From the NCBI GenBank assembly GCA_964459805.1, contig CAYWOD010000145.1, positions 1-9,148 of the forward strand: a stretch of DNA of 9,148 nucleotides. The letters are read 5' to 3'. Each line of letters starts with the position of its first letter. Positions within the stretch are counted from its first letter, which is position 1. The notes under the pieces were generated by a model, which had not been told where the DNA came from, ran no database searches, and saw only the letters and a program-made list of their open reading frames with translations. Made by a program: the position numbers and the translations under genes. Below are positions 1-5,755 of this stretch, one piece after another. Source of the stretch: DAOVRL01 sp964459805. Lineage in GTDB: Bacteria > Planctomycetota > Phycisphaerae > Sedimentisphaerales > Anaerobacaceae.

Positions 1-247
1 CCTTTTTTCTGGAATTTTCGAGAATTTCCAAGATTTATCGTAACTTTTTGGGTGTTTTGGCGTCTCCATATAGTGTAGGAATACCAGGTAAGAAGACCGC
101 TTTGAGGTAGCTTTTTGCAGAGCTATGAGAAAGAGGGTGTGAAATCCCGAGGGTCTGTAGGGCAGGAAGCAGAGAATACTCGATTGGTTTGGCGCGGCCC
201 TCGGCGAGAGTTCTTTGACAGCGCAAATTCTTGAAGAGACAAGAAAA
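1..247. other. Gene-free AT-rich leader region
   Basis: I see no convincing gene here. The only long open frame is on the - strand (226-35), has no ribosome binding site and gives a protein without recognisable features. Bases 10-30 form an imperfect inverted repeat with arms TGGAA/TTCCA and an inner TT/AA, centred near base 20. It could be the end of an upstream transcript, but no clean T-run follows it. A TATAGT at 69-74 lies 16-17 bases after a T-rich TTTTGGG tract and could be a weak + strand promoter for the gene at 248. A consensus-like TTGACA at 215-220 has no matching -10 box. Confidence 0.35.
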
Positions 248-721
248 ATGAGAAAATCAATTCCAGCGGTTCTTATCGTTTTGTCGTTGTCGTCCTTCGC
301 CGGCGCCCTGACCGTGCTGGAGCCCGGCTACACTGTCGAGACCTTCACTGAATACTACCCCACAAGCACCCACAGCTACTCAATGACCTTCGACAACGCA
401 GGCTATCTCTATCTGAGCCACCCTTACGATGATTTAATCTGTCGGGTCGAGCGGGACGGAACGATAAGCGAGTTTGCCGATCTTGGAAATACAACCAGCG
501 GTGTCGAATGGACCGGAGGAACCGTGTTCGGGGACTATATATACGCCACTTCGATGTATAGCCTGGTAAGAATTGCTCCGGACGGCGCCACTTCGCCTTT
601 CGCAACAGGCTTCCCCGCGGCCTCCGAAGTTGCCGTCGATACAACCGGAGCTTACGGCGGCTATCTCTATGTCTCAACCGGAGGACAGGACCACATCTAC
701 CGCGTCGAAGTCGAACAGTAA
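248..721 (+). CDS. Secreted SMP-30/NHL-like half beta-propeller protein, probably truncated
   Basis: A 157-residue secreted protein. Residues 1-20 form a signal peptide: MRKS, then a hydrophobic run, ending AGA before LTVLEPG. The mature part has blade-like strands of the NHL/SMP-30 propeller type: 'MTFDNAGYLYLSHP', 'ICRVERDGTISEFA', 'LVRIAPDGATSPFA' and 'GGYLYVSTGGQDHIYRVEV'. That is about three blades, while closed propellers need five to eight, and related planctomycete proteins usually run to roughly 300 residues and end in a sorting tail. No such tail is seen, and reading on in the same frame past the stop does not restore propeller sequence. I infer a C-terminal loss. The start at 248 was chosen over a TTG at 215 because GAAGAG lies 9-10 bases upstream and the signal peptide starts there. 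It sits 25 bases before the next gene and is probably co-transcribed with it. The biochemical role is unknown; a binding or structural role outside the cytoplasm is most likely. Confidence 0.7.
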   Translation: MRKSIPAVLIVLSLSSFAGALTVLEPGYTVETFTEYYPTSTHSYSMTFDNAGYLYLSHPYDDLICRVERDGTISEFADLGNTTSGVEWTGGTVFGDYIYATSMYSLVRIAPDGATSPFATGFPAASEVAVDTTGAYGGYLYVSTGGQDHIYRVEVEQ

Positions 722-746
722 ATCGCAAATAATACCGAGGCGCCCC

Positions 747-2000
747 TTGGCTGCAATAGTTGCAAGAATCATTGGTCGCAATATAATTGCCCGTTTGTTC
801 CTGGTGGTGGCGCTCGCCGCCATTTCGTCTGTTGTCCGGGCTGAGAGCTGGCCCGGATGGAGAGGACCTCGAGGGGATGGGACCAGCATCGAAAAGAATG
901 TCCCTCTCAAATGGAGCGCTACAGAAAATGTTCTCTGGAGAGTTCCCATCCCCGGCAAAGGACACGCCTCGCCAATCGTCTGGGAAGACCGAATCTTCAT
1001 CGTCACAGCCATCGGTGAGAAAAAGCAGCGGGTCCTGCTCTGCCTCGACACCACCGGCAAGATGCTCTGGCAGCGAACCGTCCTGGTCTCACCGATCGAG
1101 AGAATCCATAAGCTCAACAGCCAAGCTTCCTCGACCCCCGTCACCGACGGCGAAAAAACCTACGTCAGCTTCCTCGATCTCGACAAGATGTTCGTCGCCG
1201 CGTACGGCTTTGACGGCAACAAAATCTGGGAGGTTCGTCCCGGCGTCTTCGCCAGCATGCACGGCTACTGCTCCAGCCCCATCCTCTGGAAGGACAAACT
1301 CATCGTCAACGGCGACCACGACGGCCCGGCCTACATCGTCGCCCTCGATAAGCGAACCGGCAAAACTCTATGGAAGACCCCGCGTCCGAATATGACCCGC
1401 AGCTACTGCGCCCCGATCATCCGCCGAATGGACGGCCGAAACCAGATGGTCCTCTCCGGCAGCATGTGCGTCGCAAGCTACGACCCCGACACCGGCGAGC
1501 AGCACCGGATCATTGACGGACCGACCGAGCAGTACGTCGCCTCACTCGTTTATAACGGTGAGCTGCTCTTTATGACGTGCGGCTTCCCCGACCGCTACAT
1601 CCAGCTAATCCGCCCCGACGGCCGAGGCAACGTCACTAATACCCACGTCGTTTTCCAGACCGACAAAGATTGCTCCTACGTCCCCAGTCCGATTGCCGCC
1701 GGCCCCTACTTCCTCGTCGTCTCCGACACCGGTGTCGCAACCTGCCTCGACGGTAAGACAGGCCGAACCTACTGGCGAGAGCGACTCGACGGCCGACACA
1801 GCGCATCCCTCGTAAGCGCCAACGGCCTAGTCTATTTTCTCTCCGATAAAGGCGAAATGACAGTAGTAAAGCCCGGTCCCGAATTTGACCTCGTCGCAAC
1901 CAACCTGCTCAACGAAAAAACCGATGCCTCACCGGCCATCAGCAGCTCCAAAATGTACATCCGAACCTGGAGCCACCTTTACTGCATCGCAAACAAGTAA
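747..2000 (+). CDS. Secreted PQQ-like (BamB-type) beta-propeller repeat protein
   Basis: A 417-residue exported protein of the PQQ-like beta-propeller family widespread in planctomycetes. A signal peptide (about residues 1-32) has an arginine-containing n-region and the core LFLVVALAAISSVV, ending VRA before ESWPGWRGPRGDG, the characteristic mature N-terminus. PQQ-like blades repeat as LxxLDxxTGKxxW: residues 97-109 (LLCLDTTGKMLWQ), 152-161 (AYGFDGNKIW), 197-210 (IVALDKRTGKTLWK) and 331-343 (ATCLDGKTGRTYW). No catalytic motif of quinoprotein dehydrogenases is evident, so a binding or scaffold role in the periplasm is more likely than catalysis. The frame is open upstream to 573. I prefer TTG at 747: GAGG (737-740) lies six bases before it, it gives a normal signal peptide, and it avoids overlapping the preceding gene. 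ATG at 669 would add 26 polar residues and overlap that gene by 53 bases. The substrate or partner is unknown. Confidence 0.85.
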   Translation: MAAIVARIIGRNIIARLFLVVALAAISSVVRAESWPGWRGPRGDGTSIEKNVPLKWSATENVLWRVPIPGKGHASPIVWEDRIFIVTAIGEKKQRVLLCLDTTGKMLWQRTVLVSPIERIHKLNSQASSTPVTDGEKTYVSFLDLDKMFVAAYGFDGNKIWEVRPGVFASMHGYCSSPILWKDKLIVNGDHDGPAYIVALDKRTGKTLWKTPRPNMTRSYCAPIIRRMDGRNQMVLSGSMCVASYDPDTGEQHRIIDGPTEQYVASLVYNGELLFMTCGFPDRYIQLIRPDGRGNVTNTHVVFQTDKDCSYVPSPIAAGPYFLVVSDTGVATCLDGKTGRTYWRERLDGRHSASLVSANGLVYFLSDKGEMTVVKPGPEFDLVATNLLNEKTDASPAISSSKMYIRTWSHLYCIANK

Positions 2001-2044
2001 GCCCAAACTCAGGCGCAGTGCAATGGATACGCGGATCGCACCTT

Positions 2045-2066
2045 TCTCAATACAAGACTATTGAGA
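2045..2066 (+). terminator. Possible terminator hairpin after the PQQ-like gene
   Basis: A perfect 8-bp inverted repeat, TCTCAATA and TATTGAGA, with the six-base loop CAAGAC, lies 45 bases after the stop at 2000. It is not followed by a T-run (GCAAATG follows), so it is not a textbook rho-independent terminator. It may instead be a 3'-end stabilising hairpin or part of the repeat-rich spacer. Confidence 0.3.
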
Positions 2067-2145
2067 GCAAATGACTCCGGCCGGAGCGCGTGGCCGACAC
2101 GCCGGTCCGCAACACTTGCCCCCCATCGTTCCCCGTGTCCGGCCC

Positions 2146-2194
2146 TTCATAGTTCGAGTTTCGTCATTCGATATCGGATATTCACTTGTCATTC
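2146..2194. repeat. Degenerate heptamer array A
   Basis: Seven consecutive 7-base units can be read in register: TTCATAG, TTCGAGT, TTCGTCA, TTCGATA, TCGGATA, TTCACTT, GTCATTC. Five of the seven begin with TTC. On the - strand the units read NNNCGAA-like (TATCGAA, TGACGAA, ACTCGAA). The period and the CGA core resemble the array at 2230-2292, which has the core on the + strand, so the two arrays are in roughly opposite orientation. Confidence 0.5.
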
Positions 2195-2229
2195 CCGCGC
2201 CCACCTGTTCTAATGCGCACACAATGATC

Positions 2230-2292
2230 GGTGCGAAATACGCATTACGCACAACGCAATACGCGATACGACATGCGACATACGATATACGA
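2230..2292. repeat. Heptamer tandem array B (TACG core) overlapping the gpsA start
   Basis: Bases 2237-2292 divide exactly into eight 7-base units: AATACGC, ATTACGC, ACAACGC, AATACGC, GATACGA, CATGCGA, CATACGA, TATACGA. The preceding GGTGCGA (2230-2236) may be a ninth. ACG or GCG sits at the same phase in every unit. The array ends in the gpsA coding sequence, and its sixth unit supplies the ATG used as start. Because 7 is not a multiple of 3, gain or loss of one unit inside the coding part would shift the frame. Confidence 0.75.
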
Positions 2293-3379
2293 AACCATTT
2301 CCATAATCGGCGACGGCGGGATGGGCACGGTCCTGGCCATCCTGCTCTGTGAAAAGGCTGATACCTTGATGGCCCAGGCCGAGTGCAGCCGCGAGCCCCA
2401 GAACACGAATCTCCAGGTAAAAATGTGGGGCTATGACAAAGAGCAGTTGGCTGAGATAGCCCGCGACCGCGAAAACAAAAAGTTCCTGCCCGGCTACAAA
2501 CTCCCCGATGCCCTCATATTCGAGCCTGACGACGCCCGCATAATGGCCGGTGCCGATTTGATTGTCTCGGCCGTGCCCTGTCAGTTTATGCGCAGCCTAT
2601 GGACCCGCCTGGCCCGCCATGTCCCGCCTTGCGTCCCAATCATCTCGGTCGCCAAGGGCATTGAAAACGATACCCTCCTGCGTCCGACCCAGATACTCGC
2701 CGACGTCGTCGGCCGGAAACAAGCCACGAGTGACGAATCCCCAGGGGACGAGTCACGAGCGATGATGCTCGCCGTCCTCTCGGGCCCGACGATTGCCGAT
2801 GAATTAGTCAGAAAGCTCCCGGCCACCGCCTGCGTCGCCTGCGACGACCGGTCGCTGGCCGAAGCTATCCAGCACACCTTCTCCGACGGCGTGCCCTATC
2901 TGCGGGTCTATACCAATACCGACATCCTCGGCGTCGAGCTGGCCGGCGCTATGAAGAACGTCATCGCCATAGCCGCCGGCATCATAGACGGCACGGGCCT
3001 CGGCGACAATACCAAGGCCGCACTTCTGACCCGCGGCCTGGCCGAGATAACCCGCCTCGGCCTCGCAATGGGGGCAAGACCGCAGACCTTCTCCGGCCTG
3101 GCAGGCCTCGGCGACCTCGTAACAACCTGCATCTCGCCGACCGGCAGAAACCGCTCCTTCGGCGAAAGAGTCGGCAAAGGGCTCACCGTCCGGCAGGCCC
3201 GCGACGCCACGCAATCCGTCGTCGAAGGGATCGCAACCTGCAAATCCGTCGTCGCCCTCGCCGCCCGCCACGCCGTCGAGATGCCCATCACCCAGGCCGT
3301 CTATCAAGTCCTCTTCGAGAACAAACCCGTCAAAACCGCCGTCGCAGAGCTAATGCGCCGCCGGCTAAAAGCAGAATAG
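2273..3379 (+). CDS. gpsA: NAD(P)-dependent glycerol-3-phosphate dehydrogenase
   Basis: GpsA reduces dihydroxyacetone phosphate to sn-glycerol 3-phosphate in the cytoplasm, feeding phospholipid synthesis. The 368-residue product has the nucleotide-binding loop GDGGMG (13-18), SVAKGIE, LSGPTIADEL, the catalytic lysine in GAMKNVIAIAAG (K228), the family signature SGLAGLGDLVTTC (from 274) and GRNRSFG. The C-terminal helices are complete. It is about 30 residues longer than usual GpsA (about 330-340), because of two insertions: residues about 30-48, between LLCEKA and VKMWGYD, and about 151-164, just before LAVLSGP. The second coincides with degenerate heptamer repeats. The start is uncertain. 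ATG 2273 lies within a tandem repeat and lacks a ribosome binding site; GTG 2231 is the next in-frame option, with a stop at 2225 behind it. The conserved fold begins at residue 8 or 9, so one of these must serve. No lipid genes adjoin it here. Confidence 0.93.
   Translation: MRHTIYETISIIGDGGMGTVLAILLCEKADTLMAQAECSREPQNTNLQVKMWGYDKEQLAEIARDRENKKFLPGYKLPDALIFEPDDARIMAGADLIVSAVPCQFMRSLWTRLARHVPPCVPIISVAKGIENDTLLRPTQILADVVGRKQATSDESPGDESRAMMLAVLSGPTIADELVRKLPATACVACDDRSLAEAIQHTFSDGVPYLRVYTNTDILGVELAGAMKNVIAIAAGIIDGTGLGDNTKAALLTRGLAEITRLGLAMGARPQTFSGLAGLGDLVTTCISPTGRNRSFGERVGKGLTVRQARDATQSVVEGIATCKSVVALAARHAVEMPITQAVYQVLFENKPVKTAVAELMRRRLKAE
2724..2765 (+). repeat. In-frame heptamer-like insertion within gpsA
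   Basis: Reading in sevens gives CCACGAG, TGACGAA, TCCCCAG, GGGACGA, GTCACGA, GCGATGA. Six units make 42 bases, or 14 codons, so the reading frame is kept. Bases 2730-2756 also form a hairpin with GTGAC/GTCAC outer and CCCC/GGGG inner arms around one A. The encoded residues (TSDESPGDESR) are polar and fall in a surface-loop position between two conserved GpsA segments. Confidence 0.5.
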
Positions 3380-3414
3380 AACCTCTCCCCGAGCGCAGCG
3401 GGACAGCCGGAGTA

Positions 3415-3537
3415 AGCAAATCAAACTTCGGCGAGGCGGTTTGCGAGACACTTGTTGCAGGTGACATAACCGGCGATTGCAAAGTTGATTACGAGGACCT
3501 CTCACTTATGACCGGCCATTGGCTCGGTCAACCGTAG
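3415..3537 (+). pseudogene. Relic of a dockerin-like planctomycete C-terminal domain
   Basis: The + frame ending at TAG 3535-3537 reads SNFGEAVCETLVAG, then GDITGDCKVDYEDLSLM, then TGHWLGQP and stop. This matches the C-terminal module of many Phycisphaerae secreted proteins, in which a calcium-loop-like 'GDxxGDCKVDxxD' and a following 'HWL' close the protein, usually preceded by a 'xNxGxAVC' stretch, also seen here. It resembles half of a type I dockerin. No ATG, GTG or TTG lies in frame between the gpsA stop (3379) and the motif, and the frame runs back into gpsA in a different phase. It is therefore a decayed or truncated gene end, not an expressed gene. The rest of the parent gene is not in the window, unless it is the distant half-propeller gene at 248-721, for which there is no direct evidence. 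Confidence 0.75.
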
Positions 3538-3547
3538 CCTCACGGTT
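3530..3547 (+). terminator. Possible + strand terminator between convergent genes
   Basis: AACCGT and ACGGTT form a 6-bp stem with a six-base loop, followed by TTA, overlapping the stop of the convergent DUF3616 gene. A second, bulged stem (GACCG, GCC / GGC, CGGTC) lies just before it at 3510-3529. The T-run is very short, so this is a weak call. It would end transcripts from gpsA. Confidence 0.3.
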
Positions 3548-4640
3548 TTAGCCAGATTGCCCTGAAACTCTTTCTATTCGAGTCAAGCAGGAATTTGTTC
3601 GGGCACGTCCCGTTGGCCAGCAGCTCGCCCTCCATACACTCCCACGCCCCGGAGACCCTCACAGGCAAGGTCCCATCGTCACTGAGCAGCAAAAGCTTCT
3701 CCGAGCCCTCAAATGGTATCAATGCCTCCGGGCCGAAATTGCTTAGGCTCAACTGCTTGACCAACTCAGGCCCCTCCTCTCTCTTACCCGACCAGCGGTA
3801 CAGCGCAAATACCGGGCTTCCATCGAAGCTGCCCGCGACAATAAAACACGCCTTATGAGACCCCCAATACTCCATAGACCTTATTCCTAACCCCCCCAAA
3901 CCCCACAGTATCGGCTCGCCGAAAATCGGCGCCTCGCCCTTTTCAATCACGAGCGCCGCATTATTCAACGGCACCACAATAGCACTGGCACGGCCAGTCG
4001 ATTTATCAACAGGGCGGGGATTGCGAAATCCGATATAAATCGTCCGCCCATCGGCCGAGGCACTGAGCGCCTCGATATTAAGCCCCTCATTCTTCGGCGC
4101 AAGTTTCTTCATCTCCTTCTTTGAAAGACCCACGAAACCGGAACCCGCCGCTTTGCCCAATCCCAAATCGCGAATCTTCTTGACGCCAAGCATCCCGCGA
4201 ACAAGTGTCTTGCAGGGCCTGCCCACCGGCTGGATCGTGACATTCCCGTCCCGCACTTTTATCTCCGTTGCAAAGAAGCGATAGCGGTTCGGCCGAAACT
4301 TGCCGTCTTTATTCCTGCCGTGCGACGTAATCCAGTAAACCCTATCTCCTACCCTTGTCGCCCCCTCGATATCCGCCTCCGGATGGTCCCGCTCAGTCCT
4401 CAGAAAATCGCTCATATCATAAGAATAGACGGGCAACCCCCCGCCGGCAGTCTTATAGACCCTCAATATGTTGTTCTCATCATCGGCCACGATGAACATA
4501 TCTTCGCCCACCGCAACCGCCGCCGATACGTCACTGGCCCCGCGATAAACCAAAATCTTCCGCCCCTGCTCGCCTCCCACTTCAACACACGCACCGCAGC
4601 AGCCCACAACGAACAAAAGCGCGCAGGCGGCAGCTTTCAT
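3540..4640 (-). CDS. DUF3616 predicted lipoprotein (propeller-like)
   Basis: A 366-residue exported protein matching the DUF3616 family by its conserved segments: VADDENNILRVY (51-62), EADIEGATRVGDRVYWITSHG (89-109) followed by RNKDGKFRPNRYRFFAT, NIEALSASADGRTIYIGF (188-205), FGPEALIPF (302-310) and LLLSDDG (317-323). The family has no established function that I know of; its repeated short strands suggest a beta-propeller. The N-terminus MKAAACALLFVVGC has a lipobox-like VVGC, so lipid attachment at C14 is likely. Two more cysteines follow (C15, C18). The ATG (4640-4638) overlaps the TGA of hflC (4639-4637) as ATGA, and GAAAGG lies about 9 bases upstream, with a second AAGGA directly abutting the ATG. 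It is the last gene of a probable hflK-hflC-DUF3616 operon, so its product is probably made in proportion to HflC. The link to membrane proteolysis is only inferred from position. Confidence 0.85.
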   Translation of the reverse strand: MKAAACALLFVVGCCGACVEVGGEQGRKILVYRGASDVSAAVAVGEDMFIVADDENNILRVYKTAGGGLPVYSYDMSDFLRTERDHPEADIEGATRVGDRVYWITSHGRNKDGKFRPNRYRFFATEIKVRDGNVTIQPVGRPCKTLVRGMLGVKKIRDLGLGKAAGSGFVGLSKKEMKKLAPKNEGLNIEALSASADGRTIYIGFRNPRPVDKSTGRASAIVVPLNNAALVIEKGEAPIFGEPILWGLGGLGIRSMEYWGSHKACFIVAGSFDGSPVFALYRWSGKREEGPELVKQLSLSNFGPEALIPFEGSEKLLLLSDDGTLPVRVSGAWECMEGELLANGTCPNKFLLDSNRKSFRAIWLKP

Positions 4641-5725
4641 TCCTTAGTGCCTTTCGCCGGCGATGTCCCTCCGACCTTTATCAGATTACCCTTGAGAATC
4701 TCGAAAAGCGGACTATCCGTCCCTAAGATCAGCTTCGTCCCTTCCCCCCCTACGGCCTCCTCGTACAATTCAAGCGTCTTCCAGAACCTGTAAAAGTCCG
4801 GGTCCTTGCTGAAGGCCTGAGCATAAACTTTCGTCGCGTTCGCGTCCGCCACGCCCTCGATCTCTTTGGCCTCCTTATAAGCCTTCGAGAGGATCGTCTT
4901 GACCTCCCTCTCCTTATCGCCCATTATCTTCTCGAACTCGCCCTCGCCCTCGGAAGTATGTTTCTTCGCTATCCTCAGCCGCTCCTCTATCATCCTCAAC
5001 TCGACATCTTCCTTAACGTCTTTGCGGTATATAAGTCCCTTGATCAAGACGCCCGATTCGTGGATGTTTATCCCGTAAGCGGCGCACCTTTTTCGCGAAG
5101 CGGCGGTTATCTCGGCCACTATCTTGGGTCGCCCCTCCTTCACCTCGGCGACCTCCGCCGTCTCGCGCAGCTCCTCCGCCTCCACCTCCATATCACGATT
5201 GTCCGTGCGAACGATCTCAATGAGGTCTCTTTTGGTTATCGAGTTTCGCGTGTTTGGGTTAATGATCTCGTCGAGTCTGCCGTGGGCGTCCTCTTCGGTG
5301 CCTACGGTCCGAAAGAACAGCAGCGGGTCCTCGATATACCATCTGGCCGTGCTGTCCACCCAAATGTACTTCAAGTCTTTGGTGGGAATCTCCTCAGGGT
5401 AGCCGTTCCACCTCAACAGCCTCCTCTCGAACTTCTTCACCACTTGTATAAAAGGGACTTTGAATCGCAACCCAGCCCCCTCGGCCACCGAGATCCCTTC
5501 CTTGGCGTATTCGTCCCTCAGCCTCTTCAAGACGGCCTCTTTCCTCGGGCCCTCTATCGGGTTAATGACAACTAAAACCGGGTCGCCAAACTGAGTTACA
5601 ACTGCCTGCTGAGTCTCATCCACCACGTACATCGAAGCCAATAAGATAATAACAGCAATCACAGCCGCCGCCACTGCCGCAGCCAAAACTACCTTTCCCT
5701 CGTTCTTTTGCCTTGCCATAATCAT
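4637..5725 (-). CDS. hflC: HflC-like SPFH/band 7 membrane protein
   Basis: HflC pairs with HflK in a membrane-anchored SPFH complex that surrounds and modulates the FtsH protease in studied bacteria. The 362-residue product has an N-terminal membrane segment (about 11-33), the SPFH entry VVDETQQAVVTQFGDPV, the FKVPFIQVVKKFERR stretch, and the HflC-type C-terminal coiled coil ERLRIAKKHTSEGEGEFEKI, with REVKTILSKAYKEAKEIEG and the ending DPDFYRFWKTLELYEEA (309-324). It is some 30 residues longer than many HflC proteins, owing to a charged insert at about 53-84 (INPIEGPRKEAVLKRL onward) placed before GLRFKVPF. The ATG at 5725 has GAGG five bases upstream; a second ATG two codons later (5719) is equally spaced for use. 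It lies 30 bases after hflK and overlaps the next gene by four bases. No protease domain is present. Confidence 0.9.
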   Translation of the reverse strand: MIMARQKNEGKVVLAAAVAAAVIAVIILLASMYVVDETQQAVVTQFGDPVLVVINPIEGPRKEAVLKRLRDEYAKEGISVAEGAGLRFKVPFIQVVKKFERRLLRWNGYPEEIPTKDLKYIWVDSTARWYIEDPLLFFRTVGTEEDAHGRLDEIINPNTRNSITKRDLIEIVRTDNRDMEVEAEELRETAEVAEVKEGRPKIVAEITAASRKRCAAYGINIHESGVLIKGLIYRKDVKEDVELRMIEERLRIAKKHTSEGEGEFEKIMGDKEREVKTILSKAYKEAKEIEGVADANATKVYAQAFSKDPDFYRFWKTLELYEEAVGGEGTKLILGTDSPLFEILKGNLIKVGGTSPAKGTKE

Positions 5726-5755
5726 TTTTTCCTCGAGACTATCGGTTTGCCATTC

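Larger units (their letters stand above)
2001..2272. other. Repeat-rich intergenic region between the PQQ-like gene and gpsA
   Basis: No gene is visible here. In order it holds an 8-bp hairpin (2045-2066), a perfect 12-base palindrome CTCCGGCCGGAG (2075-2086), a 5-bp hairpin GCGTG/CACGC (2088-2102), a degenerate heptamer array whose units mostly begin TTC (2146-2194), and a second heptamer array with the core TACG (2230-2292) that runs into gpsA. No clear promoter with paired -35 and -10 boxes was found for gpsA, nor a ribosome binding site before its start. Confidence 0.6.

Noticed and set aside
215..243. TTGACA at 215-220 as a -35 box for the first gene
   Set aside because: The bases 17 downstream (GACAAG) do not resemble a -10 box, and the leader would be almost absent.
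345..965. Long open frames on the - strand opposite the first two genes (345-965, 674-1144)
   Set aside because: They are arginine-rich shadow frames without ribosome binding sites, signal peptides or recognisable motifs, lying opposite clear propeller coding sequence.
2001..2272. tRNA, riboswitch or small RNA gene in the largest spacer
   Set aside because: No cloverleaf, conserved riboswitch core or clear promoter-terminator pair was seen; repeats explain most of the structure.
2230..2292. Heptamer array as a CRISPR-like or origin iteron array
   Set aside because: There are no spacers of unique sequence, the units are only 7 bases and degenerate, and no cas or replication gene is nearby.
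2804..3307. Open frames on the - strand opposite gpsA
   Set aside because: The + strand carries full GpsA motifs in this stretch. The antisense frames are GC-driven shadows.
4958..5575. A 205-residue + strand frame opposite hflC
   Set aside because: The - strand encodes unmistakable HflC. The + frame has no ribosome binding site or family motif.
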